A stretch of DNA of 61,678 nucleotides from Beroe ovata. Lineage: Eukaryota; Ctenophora; Nuda; Beroida; Beroidae. A model generated the notes under the pieces. It saw nothing but the letters and a program-made list of their open reading frames with translations, did no database searches and was not told the DNA's origin. The DNA lies in contig CAMPET010000017.1 in NCBI GenBank assembly GCA_946803715.1, positions 93,687 to 155,364 of the forward strand, in the 5' to 3' direction. Below are positions 45,491-57,200 of the stretch, piece after piece (the stretch's first letter is position 1; every line of letters begins with the position of its first letter). The position numbers and the translations under genes were made by a program.

Positions 45491-45577
45491 TACATTGCCC
45501 AACAAGGCCAAGGATGGGTCAGGAAACCTAAAGGCGAAAAAGAGATAATTCATGTACAATGTAAATGTAATATTGTA

Positions 45578-46600
45578 ATAAAGTTAGGGCGATGGATTTA
45601 GTAAGTGTTAACTTTGCGGCTTGCATCAACGGTCGCGGTTTCTTGTGCACACGTTGCGCGCCCCTGTTCTACTCAGTGAACTGAAAAGTCGTAGAAACCA
45701 CGGAGACGCGCAGCGCGCGCGGAGTATTTGGGTCACGCAGCGCGGGAACACGGTTTCTGGGTTCGAGACTTGATCGAGGTCTTCCATCGCCAAACGAAGC
45801 TAAGCTTCAGCTTCCTACGCCGTAGAAATCCTACGGTCGAGTCGTCGAGGTCGGCGCGGCTTGTCAGAATGTCAGATCACAGATGTAATTACATCATACC
45901 TGATCCTGACCTGTTTCTTGCGCGCGCGCGCGGTCAGGTACGGTAACATCTGACCAGTGACCAGGCGCGGCGCAATTTCCAAATTTCGATTCCGCGCGCC
46001 CGAGTTGTCAGATTTTATCTCATTATCTGAGTATCTGACTGCTGACATGGACATTCTAGCCTCTGCCTGTTCATGTTTCTATAAGCGCGCGCGAGAAACA
46101 GAAGTCCTGTCATGGTCAGATTTCTTTGTTCCCGGGCGCTGTACCACCGCACGTCTAGACGCCTCTCTTTTCGCGCTCTACGACTTTTCAGATCAGTAGA
46201 TCATAGAGTAAAACTAGAATATAGGGGCGTCAACGTGTGCACAGATTTCTTGCCGGATATGATGTTATCTGTCCGCTGTTTTTTGCGCGCGGCGCGCAAG
46301 AAATAGTGGACAGATAACATCCGGCAACAGATTTCTCTCGACCCAGTACCCTCACTAGCGGGATTTTTCCCTGGCAGGCCGCTGAATAAAAATTGCGGGG
46401 CGCCGACGGTAGGCCAGAAAACCCTGTTCCCGCGCTGCGTGACCCAAATCACAAATACTCCGCGCGCCGTGGTCTCCTTTCTACGACTTTTCAGTTCACT
46501 GAGTAGAATAGGGGCGCGCAACGTGTGCACACTCACAGAAAACCCCTACAAATAAAATCTGACAACGCCAAGGGCTCTTACTCCATCGCACTAACTTTAT
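45578..46600. mobile_element. ~1.02 kb fold-back element (copy B of the GC-rich family)
   Basis: The outer ends ATAAAGTTAGGGCGATGGA and its inverted match at 46582-46600 form terminal inverted repeats. Inside them the shared module occurs twice in opposite orientation (45645-45750 and 46425-46531). It contains GTGCACACGTTGCGCGCCCC, CTACTCAGTGAACTGAAAAG and TTTGGGTCACGCAGCGCGGG. The centre has further CG-rich palindromes, including the small hairpin 46263-46321 (TGTTATCTGTCC...GGACAGATAACA). There is no transposase frame. Confidence 0.8.
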
Positions 46601-46666
46601 CACGTGACTTATGTTTTTTCGGTTTCCTGACCCATCCCAAACCCTAGCCAATGGTTAGTACTAGTA

Positions 46667-46762
46667 GCCAGTAACCCTAACCCATAGGATACTTCCAAAC
46701 CCTAACCCTGACCATAACCCCTACCCTAACCCTGACCCAAACCCTAACCCGAGGGTTTAAAA
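46667..46762. repeat. Interstitial telomere-like repeats (CCCTAA)n, degenerate
   Basis: About ten AACCCTA/ACCCTGA words, for example AACCCTAACCC at 46672 and 46742. These are the C-rich strand of the metazoan TTAGGG telomere repeat. They sit next to the fold-back element in mid-contig, so they are internal rather than a chromosome end. Confidence 0.75.
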
Positions 46763-47504
46763 CGCGATCGGCGATTCAGTGGAAAAATGTCTGGTCACGT
46801 GACCAAATCAGTTTTTCGCCGAAATGGGAAGCATTTTGCCCTAAATCACATGGGGTGATTCCGAATTCGGAATCAGCGCCTAAAAATACGTCGATTCATG
46901 TCTGTTTTACTGAAAAAGAGACAAAAATAAGAATTCAAAAAATTAGGGCGATGAATTAAGTACGAGTGGCGCCAAAGGGTAGTATCTGTAGGGTAATAGC
47001 TACATATAGGCCGTATCTGTATAGTTGACAGTTGTTCCCACGCTGCGTGACCTGCGTTAACCTACCGCACCGTATTTCAGGTCACTGGCCGGCCTGCAGT
47101 GAAATGGGTGGCCATGGCTGACGCGAGCTGAGAAGCTCTCTGTCGCTATCATCATCTATGATCTACATTCTGCCATTCTTACCCGGCCCTGGCCCTGATT
47201 GTTGATCAGGGTAGGGAATAGTCCTGCATCTTCTGTATTAGAAAAGAATCATGAATCAAGATGTGTGATGGAATTCATTTGTCCTTATTCATCAATAATG
47301 GAAATTTACAAAACTATTCTCTCAATTGGTGTTAAAATGAACCGTTCTTCATCTTTATAGATAAATTGATAGGAAAAGAATCAAGCATTAAAATTTAGAA
47401 TCATGCAATTCAACTTGAAATTGGAAATCTTATAGTTTTTGAACCGAACTCATATCACATAAGTCGAATATCGAAAGATTTATAACCACTTACAAGTTTT
47501 CGAG
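46763..47504. other. Intergenic, convergent 3' ends
   Basis: It contains a perfect 18-bp palindrome GATTCCGAATTCGGAATC (46857-46874) and a partial end of the TTAGGGCGATG-type repeat (46945-46965). Another partial module, GTTCCCACGCTGCGTGACC, lies at 47034-47052. No exon is evident. Confidence 0.5.
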
Positions 47505-50500
47505 TCATGTTACTTTTCGACGTTTGGCGTACTTGGGTTTGGGGGGAGAAAACTGAAGTAGGGTCGAATTTTGGTTTTCTTTCCTTTCACTGTTGCTTTG
47601 ACCCTTCTTGGATGTTTCTTCTAATCGTTTCCTACTCCTATTCAAGAATAAGATCGTGAAAATGTTTCATTAAGATTCGGAGAAAAAGGAAATAATCTTG
47701 ACCATCACCCGAATTAAAAAAATTGATTTCTGCCACTCAAAATGGGACTGATAGACATTGAATTTTGAATCACCTCGTTTTAGGAGAATTGGGGATCTCA
47801 AATGCGGTATTGGAAGCGTGCGAGTGACCACCGCCGCAATGAAGAGCTCCCCTCGTTATCCGACCGGATGCCTCCATGTTTAGAGTTTTCTCGTAGTACT
47901 GAACTTCCGTCGGATACGTTGACCTGAGACCATTAGATGTCTTGAAGATGTTTCCAAGTCATACCAGGCCGTTAACCCAGTCAAGAATTAGAAATTTCGC
48001 ATCTGTGCTTTATCATAAATTCCAAATTCTTTATCTTCAATGCGACTCCTACTAAATACCCCAATACTCCAACTCAACGTTAACCCAATATTTCTTGTTT
48101 GTCAACTGCAACTGTATCATGTGGAATAAGAAGCCCATGGACAACGAACCTGAGGTGCGGTGGTGCAGCCTGATTCCTCTTAGACATTTCTTCAATTCTT
48201 GCATCATCGACATCACTAGTGAAGCTTTTCTTTGGCGTCTGAAAGTGAGGAGTATCACTGATTCCAGTCAAGTAATTAGACTGATTTTGACCAATTTCAA
48301 ATAAACCTTTTAAATAGAGTGTTGTGAGGACCGGACTCACTGATATACAGGACAAGAGGAGTTTCGGAGAAATTATGCACATATATAGCTCGGTCTTTGC
48401 GCGCGCGTATTCAATCTTCCATCAGCGCGAGTATCATCACAGATTTTGACAATATCGCTAGTGAAAATAGCAACTTTCGGAATGAGCGCCAAATTCAAGT
48501 TTGGTTGTGTGAGTTTTCTCACCCAATTTTTGGTATGTGTCAATTCAAGATATCGTATGACCGTATGTCATCTGGACATTTTCCACAAGTTCTCCGACAA
48601 TTATATTATTGTGATACATACCAGCAATCTAGGGATGTGTGAGGGTGTCTTCGGAGCACGTCTTGATACAACGGGAGTTTTGATAGTAAGCGAGGTGTCA
48701 GATGGGGAATCTGGATCAAGCTGCTGCTTCTGCGCTGCAATGGTTCTCTCAAGTTTTTTTATTGTGTTCTCCTGAGAATGACAATATTGTTTGAAAGTAA
48801 TAAGGTACACTATCCACTGATTTCGATGCTATTATGCTATGAACTCACTTTTTCAATGCTACTCTTTTTAGCGATAAACAATTCCGCATTGAGATCCGCT
48901 TTCATTTTACAGAATTCCTGTCTGTGTTCGTGAACAATGTCATCCAATCTGAGGACGAAGTCAGCAGCTGACAATCACCACTCAATTACACTATAACCAA
49001 CACTCAGGGACCGTTCACATATTACGTAATCAAAATTTCGGCATTTTTACCCCCCTTCCCCCTCCGTAATCATCCGTAATCATTGCTCAAACCCCCCTCT
49101 TAGAAGGGAAATATTACGTAATCACGGACCCAACCCCAAAAATGACTTTAGACTTGCTCTGCTGTCTGCTAGTGTTCAGATCCCTATGTCGAGGGCAACC
49201 TACAACATTTTGATCCAGGACTCGACAGACATGCCTGTAGGATGATCACAGACTTGCTTAGACTCGCCCTACAGGCTGCTTTCTGCTTTGATTACGTTGT
49301 ATGCTGGCTGTTATTCACAGTATTGTATCCAGTGGAGCCTGTTGGCCATTTTGAATGGAGTACTGAGTTTATAAGCTCAGTAGAGAGGATACACAGTAGG
49401 TGTCAAGTGATATATGCTTCCTTGAAGGTAGTACAGCACTTTGAAGGGAGTACTAAGATGTATACAGTGAGTATACGCTCAGTAGAATGAAGCACAGTGA
49501 GTGCTAGCGATACACAGTGAGTATAGGCTCAGTAGAATGAAGCACAGTGAGTGCTAGCGATATACAGTGAGTATACGCTCAGTAGAATGAAGCACAGTGA
49601 GTGCTAACGATATACAGTGAATATACGCTTGGTAGAATGGGGCAAAGTGAGTGCTAGCGATATACAGTGAGTATACGCTCAGTAGAAGGAAGCACAGTGA
49701 GTGCTCGCGATATACAGTGAGTATACGCTCAGTAGAAAGAAGCACAGTGACTAGTGAGTGCTAAAGATATACAGTGAGTATACGCTCAGTGGAGTGGAGC
49801 ACGGTGAGTGCTAACCTGCATACAGTTACTTACTTACATCTTATACTAAGCCACGTGGGTTTAACTTGTGTTTCAAACCGGTGCTTAATAAGCTCATTAC
49901 ACACTGCTGAAGTGTCACGTGATCTGCTAATTACAACCGTGATATACCACGTGACCCGCAAGAGGTATACACACATACTATAAACCTAATCAGAGAAAAT
50001 GATGCATGTCAAACTTTGGACTTGCCGTCTGACAGGCGTTGAGAATTTTAAAGATGTCTTGATTACGTAATCAAGGTCAAAACCCCCTCCCCCCTCCGTA
50101 ATCAAGCGTAATCATTTGGAAACCCCCTCCCCCCTCGGCTGATAAAGTTAATATGTGTACGGTCCCTTATGCACATGAACTTTAGTTTAGCGTGACAACA
50201 CTTTTATTGAAATTGGTTCGCTCTCACACCACTTACACATGATACCATTTGCTGTATTCATATTTTCACAAAGTACTCATTACTTACTTAGTATCACTCT
50301 CGAATTTCAACTTCTTGTACATTGCTTTCCAAGAGTCCAGTTTTTCTGTTGCAGTCTTCAACTGCAACTGCACCTCCTTGAGTTCATTCCTCTGTTTTGT
50401 GATTTCCTCAACCTGGGAGTTGAGTGTTTCCTGCATCACTTTCTCTCCTATCTCATAGTTGTCAATCTTGCTGACGAGCTCTTCTTTTTCCTTCTTCATC

Positions 50501-51932
50501 TGCTCCACCTCTTCGTTAGACGGTATCCCTTCTGCCGCCAAAAGCTCGGACGCAAGGGATGGCATCGCCTCAAAACTCATGTCAGCAGTGTCGTTAAATC
50601 GGGGGAGCAAACTCTTGCGTCGCTCCTGCCTCATTTTCTAAGAGAGAATAGTTTAGTTGGATTGCTCTCTGTGACTCTAACATTATCAAATGATTTGAAT
50701 ATATTGAAGATTATAATGAAGAGAGTCAGAATCTTTCTCTTATGGAAAACCTCTAGATCAGCTTGAAGCTGGTCATGTAAGTTTTGCAGTGTTTTATTCT
50801 CTGTTTGAAGCCTTACTTTCTCTTGATATTCTTTTCTGTACTTCTGTCTAGAGGAGAATATCCAAGTCACATGGGAGCAAAGGTAGAAAGGGTCTGCACA
50901 GGTGAATTAACAATTTTTTGAGGAAATGTAATATAATCAAAAAAAATAATGATGCATACTTGGCTTCCTGGTTCTCAGCATTTAATTTCTCCAGCTGAAC
51001 AATCTGATCCTTGAGTTTATTGTTCTCAGACTCCTGTTCACTGATAGCATTTTCTAAGTCACTTGCATTCTTGGCCTGAAGAACGAGAGGTTTTTCTTCT
51101 TCCATCTAACTATCATATGGAATTGATACGCAAACCTCATATATCTGCGATGAATTATAACTTACCATAGTTTTCATCTTTGCTATGGTAGATCTAGCTT
51201 TGTCCAACTCGTTGACAAGGTCACTGTTGGAGACTTTGTAGTCATCAAGCTGAAGCTTCATGGTTGCTTTTTCAGAGAGTTGGTTCTGAAAAACAAAAAA
51301 GTTTTGATCCATCTGTATTCTGTAACAATTATCAATCAGTTTTTCAAATTCTGTTTCTCCTGTAATTATGAGAACTAAACCAATGACACTTTTGATATCT
51401 GCATCTTCATCAGTAACTCAAATTTGATAGCAAACTTATCATAAGTGGCATTGATAACATATGCAAGAAAGCAAAATTGGAAAAATTTCAACAACTTATT
51501 GATCTTTTATATGTTACACCATGAGTTATCTTATTCAGGAAACAAAATATCTTATTCATAAACGTTTGAAATGAAACTCTGTTGAACCTGAAGATGGGAA
51601 TTTTCATTTTTCAAGAGAGTGACTTCCTCATAGCACTGTTCCAACCTCTCATTCAACTCCTCTATAATTGCCTCATCAGTTACATGTTGTCTTTGTAAGA
51701 CAACATATCGGTCTCTAAGTCCCTGATAGAAAATTTCTGATGAAGTTTTATCATAAAACCTATTTTGCATGTATAATATTTGATGTTGTAAAACTTTGTT
51801 GTCATGTTATGCTTAAACTTTTGTCATCTCACTGATAATTTAAATGGGGGAATATCAAATCACCTCAACTGTGTCATCATTTAGCTCATCATAATCTTTA
51901 TCGCTACCAGATTGCATCTTAGTAAATGGCAT
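47505..51932 (-). CDS. NUMA1: Short NuMA-like coiled-coil protein with SxIP and LGN-binding-type motifs
   Basis: Eleven exons join in phase on the minus strand: 51932-51864, 51722-51588, 51285-51166, 51075-50960, 50847-50751, 50637-50288, 48948-48849, 48771-48622, 48280-48150, 47923-47774 and 47637-47505 (TGA). The product is 516 residues. Residues ~24-345 are coiled coil. Residues 370-377 are KTPSHIPR, an SxIP end-binding (EB1) signal in a basic context. Residues 407-429 (RIEEMSKRN...PPHLRSTYP) parallel the NuMA RIAELQQRN...PPHLKTCYP segment that binds LGN/Pins. Later blocks GRITRG and AFEIPNSPK parallel NuMA GITTR and AFSILNTPK. The tail is basic (KRRK). NuMA tethers dynein to the cortex for spindle orientation. 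Vertebrate NuMA is ~2,100 residues with an N-terminal hook domain; this one has a short coil and no hook. The frame 5' of the ATG has no immediate stop, so a longer N-terminus is possible. Confidence 0.75.
49006..50167. mobile_element. Non-autonomous DNA element (~1.16 kb) filling a NuMA-like intron
   Basis: The left end AGGGACCGTTCACATATTACGT and the right end ...AATATGTGTACGGTCCCT form inverted ends. Subterminal C-rich blocks with CCCTCCGTAATCA and ATTACGTAATC repeat on both sides. There is no transposase frame. It makes up most of the 1.34 kb intron between exons 6 and 7 and contains the 50-bp minisatellite. Confidence 0.7.
49456..49812. repeat. 50-bp minisatellite, ~7 copies
   Basis: The unit is GATATACAGTGAGTATACGC followed by TCAGTAGAATGAAGCACAGT and GAGTGCTAGC. 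One copy has a CTAGTGA insertion, and divergence between copies is a few percent. It lies inside the element at 49006-50167. Confidence 0.92.
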
Positions 51933-52959
51933 AGTTAGCTTACAGAACTTTTGTTGATCATAAATCAATGATAATAAACTCGAGAATGATGTTCTTTGAC
52001 ATAACTCAATGCATAAATCAACACAAGATTAATTGTATTTAACCATTACTTCTGATTAAAATTATCTTACGTTTCAGTTGAGACAATACCTATCAACACG
52101 CAGATTTAAACTCATCAACACTACTTAATACAATCTAATTTGGGTGAGAGCCACACTTTGTGGAGATCCTGAGGAAGAGACTACAATATTACATTCTATA
52201 AATGGTAAATCAAGCAATAAACTGTGTGTTATAATCTTATTTATTTGCCCTGTGGTATTTCAATACCTTTATCCTAACATCTTATTCTTTATTAGGATTA
52301 TGACATTCTAGGTCATTGACATTTCCTATTTACTGGTTCGATATCTTCCGCCTCAGTGGTTAGTTTGTCTTCAAATTAGGAGTTTCTATTTCAATGTGTT
52401 TCATATGTCCGTTCTTATATATTGTATTGATTGTTTCTCATTTCAGATTGGTATATCCCGAACTTTGTGTTTCATTCCAGTTGCTATTTCACACTGTGGT
52501 GGTATAAAATCTGAAAATCTAAAATTTCTTCCCCCTCTATCACTCTAAAATTTCTGTGATCATTAAATCACTTATGTAAAGGTTGGTCCATCTTACCAAC
52601 AAACTACTAACTGTACATTGAAAATAGTAAATAATCTACTCCTACAATCCCCACCACTACAACCCATCTCATACCAATCTTCCCCCTCTTCCGACTTGCT
52701 TCCTCCCACTGATGCCCCCTGATCCTGATGCAGCAGAGTTTTGATGACTGTTTAACTTCAGATCATTCTGTCTGGAAAGAATTGATGTAATGTAGTATTT
52801 GCCCTGTCCTAAAGACTGTTATCACAATTGTTGAGTCTATTTCGCTGAACGAAGGTGATGCTGTCGATTGCTGAAATTGTGAATTGGGAGTCACCGAGAA
52901 TACGAAATATAATAAGTGGAAGGAAAATACTTGTCGATCGATGATACTGATAGACCCTG
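51933..52959. other. 5' flank of the NuMA-like gene
   Basis: AT-rich DNA with no upstream exon found on the minus strand and no coiled-coil-coding segment. It is probably promoter and intergenic DNA. Confidence 0.45.
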
Positions 52960-53520
52960 TCGAGAATTTCGTCGCGCGCGCGCAACTTATTCTCAGACTT
53001 GCTTCGCGGCTTGCATCAGCGGTCTAGCATCGCCAGACAAGAAAATACGTACAGTTGTACAGCTTGACATGCTTGATTTTGCCGGTAAATATGTCCAATT
53101 AGTAATTACAAAAACAGGCCTGTTTCAGCCTTCGATGAAGGCGCGCGCGCGAGAAACAGAGGCCAGATAATGTAAAATCTGACATGGCTGAGATGTCGAT
53201 GGGCAGTGCAGTGATAGCATAGCCTCAGTCAGAAATTCCATTGCGCTCCGGCGCTCGTGCAAATTATTTTCATCATGTTATGTTCCCGCGCTGCGTGACC
53301 CAAATACTCCGCGCGCGACTTTCTACGACTTTTCAGTTCACTGAGTAGAACAGGGGCGCGCAACGTGTGCACATCATGTTATTATTTTTAAAAAGTGAAA
53401 TGAAACTTATTTTCCATTTTCGCTAGCGAAGTAGGGATTGCCGCTTCGCGGCCGCGGCTCGAAAGTCGCAAGTCTGCTACTCTGCTGGCTGGGCCAGCTA
53501 GCCGGTAGCATCGCTAAGCG
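52960..53520. mobile_element. Copy C of the GC-rich palindromic family (partly decayed)
   Basis: It carries GCTTCGCGGCTTGCATCAGC (53000-53019) and a CAGGCCTGTTTC...CGCGAGAAACAG segment (~53115-53158). The shared module is at 53281-53373 in the same orientation as 46425-46531. The core palindrome is less complete than in copies A and B. Further CG-rich text with GCTTCGCGGCC and CTAGCGAAG follows to ~53520. Confidence 0.75.
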
Positions 53521-54284
53521 AAGCAGTTTTGAGTTTTCCAAAATTAACTCAAATGAAATGATATCATTGTTGATCCCGATCCATGATAGACCCTGTGGGC
53601 ACATCCTTCACAAATTCCATGAAGCACCTAGAAACATTCAACTTAGTGAAAGAATTCTTGAATCTTGAGCAATTGTTCATATAAAATGGAAAAATTATTC
53701 ATATAAAGAATGCTTTTATAAAAATGTTGAAGCTCTGAACTTAGCAGATTTTCTATGAATTTCGATGTCCAAAATTACCACCCCATGTCCAGAATAGCCT
53801 CTGTCCAAGATTGCCCCACCCCACCCTAGTCACTGTAGTTTCAGGTAACAAACAAACTAAAAATCGGAAAATGATTGGATATTCAAAAAATCTTTCATTT
53901 TTGAAGTTCAAATCCAGTAACTTCATTAGATGACACCTTTAAAAATCACATGCAATTACCAATTCCCTTTCTAAGAACTACTCAAGATGGTCCTATTATA
54001 TATTAGGACATAATATTCAAGCCAACAGCAGTTCATCTTTGCTCAAATTTTTGTATAAAGAATGAGCTTCAACCTCAATGGCTATTTAGTATTTGGTTCT
54101 AGGTTCTATTTCCTATTATTCCTATCATTCAACTACACAATACTGAAGGTGATGTAGTAGCATCTAATGATGAACTTTCCAATATTTTCTGTTACTAGAT
54201 CTTATCTTTATCTTCACCACATTCCATACGAGATGATCATTTTCAAGCAACTCCTTTCTGGGAGTAATTCTTCTTCTCTCAACC
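53521..54284. other. Intergenic/3' UTR of the receptor gene
   Basis: AT-rich DNA with no coding exon supported. It lies downstream of the minus-strand receptor stop codon. Confidence 0.5.
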
Positions 54285-57200
54285 TCACTCTTGTCTCGTT
54301 GCATAATCATATGCATTGTCAGGGGCAGGGAAGGGGGGAGGACCATGATTTCCTTGCATCTCCTCGTATATCAAGCTGTTAGTTCTTGCATTGTGTGTCT
54401 GATCATCCAAGATTGGTTGATAGTTGTTACCTGAATAGAGTATTGTATTGATGGTAAAGTACCCATGCTTCATTTATCCCTGAAAATTCACTGTAGGTTG
54501 TGTTATAGGTATCACGTTTACTCACCAACCCTACTGTACAATGGGTTACAAGCCATGTTATTTGGGAGATTCCCGTATGAATTAATCATTGGTGGAGGCA
54601 TTGGTGGGCGGTTTCGGGTCAACGATTCCATGCAAACTGACTGACAGCCACTGCTTTGACATCCATTGGGATAGTTTCCATTTCTATCAACAACCTAAGT
54701 AAGTGAAAGTTAATAGATTGACAGTTTCAATCATTCTCCATTGACTGTACTGATGGATTGATTGGGCTGGTGAAACTGAGTATGACTATTTCATGGACCT
54801 ACCTCATAAAGATCTTCTGCTGCACTGAGAGCCTGAGCCTCAGGCGGAAGTGCCAGGTTGCTCCGAGCTTCCTTCTTCTTCTTACCTTTCTGAAATGAAA
54901 GGTAGGTTTGTTCTCATAATCTAGACTTGGTTTCTCATGATCTAAACTCAATTCAATACCTATAGCAAATATTCTCAAGAGTTTTACCTACCTATCTACT
55001 TACCCTCATTAGCAGTACACAGGTGATCACAGTGAGGATTGTGATGGTGAGAATGGCTGTAACTGCAATCACAATCCATATCCACCAGTCTCTGAGGAAG
55101 TTGTTGCTTTCCACTCCTGCACTCTTTGACCCTGTAGTGATATGTTTTATGTATGTTGGCCCCAAACTATGATTTCTTTAATGATAATATTGCATGGCTT
55201 TCCTCCAAAATAGTAATGCAAATTATTCTCTCACCGAAACAGCGAGTGTTTTTATTGGTCCATCCATATGGTGTACACTGCGCTTCTGTAACGCCATCCA
55301 AACTGTAACCAGCATCACAACGAATCTGGAATTGAGGATGAAATTGAACCGTTTTCTGAAGATCTTGCCCATGGTTTTGGAATATTTTCTGACAATTGAT
55401 GACACAAACCTGTACTGATTCGCCACATCTAGCACCGACAGCTGAGAGCACTGCCTGTCCACCAAATGTGAGAGATCCATTTCCAGGACTGTCGAGGTCA
55501 CCACACGTGAATTCTGATACAGATATTGGTGTTAGTCAAATGGGAATACGGTATTCTCGACAAACTATCTATACTTGGTACCTAACCTATAGTCATGACT
55601 CATTAGTCATGATCTATGATAATAGTCATAATAATTGTCATGATCGTGATTGTCTTTCCCAACTCACCTGCATCTACACAAGATGGCGGCTGCTCTGACC
55701 ATGATCCCGACCTACAGATGAGGTCTCTGGAATGCGAGGGTATCTCACACTCATTGTCACACTTGAATGTCACCACGGTTCTGTCCTCGGTTAGACCGGT
55801 GCTGGGACGGGCGGTGGTTCTCGGTAGTTTTGGGCACGCTGTGGAGAAGGGGATGAGTGAACACTAACAGGAATAGACTTCATTTATGATGTTAGCGACG
55901 TGATTAAGAACTAACCTTGGGCATTGACACACTTCGTGTCCAAGTTATCCCATCCGTTAGCCAGACAATTAGCCTCCCGTCTCCCCACAAGATCAAAGTA
56001 GGTGTTGCAGTGAATCTGAACAACACGATGTCGTAATCAAACACACTGTAATCGAAGATAGATCTAAGTAAGAGCTTCATGATCAGCTATATAGTCAATA
56101 CCTCGAGACTTTGGCCACAGGTTGCCCCATTCACTGAGTATCTGACATTGTTGTTGAATAAGATTGTAGCATTGCCTGGACCATCAAACCTTGGACAGGT
56201 GTACCCTGAAGTTGGTAGAATTATAGACCTTAGTAAATATTGAAACGTTTTCACCAGTTATTTCATATCTCTAGCTGATAATGTTCTAGGTGGTGTTGGC
56301 GACAAATAATGAGATTATTTAGTAATAAGTCTGTGCATGTTTATCGTGAGCCCACTATATTACAAGGAGATTGTTGTATTCTCTACTTCTCTATGAGCGG
56401 ATAGAACTGTGACATTACCTGCGTTACTGCAGGTCGGAGGCTCATCTGACCAAGTGCCGGAGTCACACACAAGAGCTCTGGAATGTGACACCGTGTGACA
56501 CTCATTCTGACACGAGAAATTCACGACCGTCCTATCCTTTGCGAGGAGTGTGCTCGGTTGTGCGTTGGTCCTCATCAATGGTGGGCAGCCTGCAGAGGGG
56601 AGTTATGTAAGTTTTCCTGGAAGCAGAATGGAAGCCATGGTTCACATGTTCGTGGTAACGATGGAAATCATCAACAGGACGATCAATGATCGGTCCTGGT
56701 ATGTTCGATGTCACTAGTGGTTGATAAAAGGGAGGACTTGTTAGGAAATGATATTTATCGGTCAATAGGTACAGGATCCGACATTCTAACCTGTACGCGG
56801 GACTATTGGAGTCGATATTCTCTGGAGGGGTCTCCCAGAGTACTTAGCTGCAAACTGCAGGTGAAACGTGAATTCTGGAACTGTTATCTCTGCCAGATAT
56901 CCTCCTTGGAATTTCTGAAACCAGATTATGATAATTCAAGATGTTTGAGGTCGCAGTCAAATAGTCAGCTGAAATATAAGTAGTAATAATCGAGTTGCTC
57001 ATTCTATTGACTACCTGTCTTCAAACCTACCTTCATTGAATGAGATGACCCGGGATGGTTTGAAACAACTGCTGTCACCTCCACATCGTAAACTGCTTCA
57101 CCAAATGTGACAAAGACCAGTGCAGTTGTTCCAGAGTCCAGGGTGTTTGTCATCACCAACTTGCTATCAACCTTAAGGGGGCTTCAGGTCATCGAGGACA

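Noticed and set aside
45578-46600. Bacterial or viral insertion suggested by the high GC
   Set aside because: No coding capacity or prokaryotic gene signals; the same text recurs at other loci as inverted-repeat modules.
46667-46762. True chromosome end
   Set aside because: Repeats are degenerate, short and followed by genes on both sides.
49456-49812. CRISPR-like 50-bp repeats
   Set aside because: Head-to-tail minisatellite with no spacers.
50239-50766. 175-codon plus-strand hydrophobic frame, membrane-protein-like
   Set aside because: Complement of the coiled-coil exons of the NuMA-like gene, whose splice phases all close on the minus strand.
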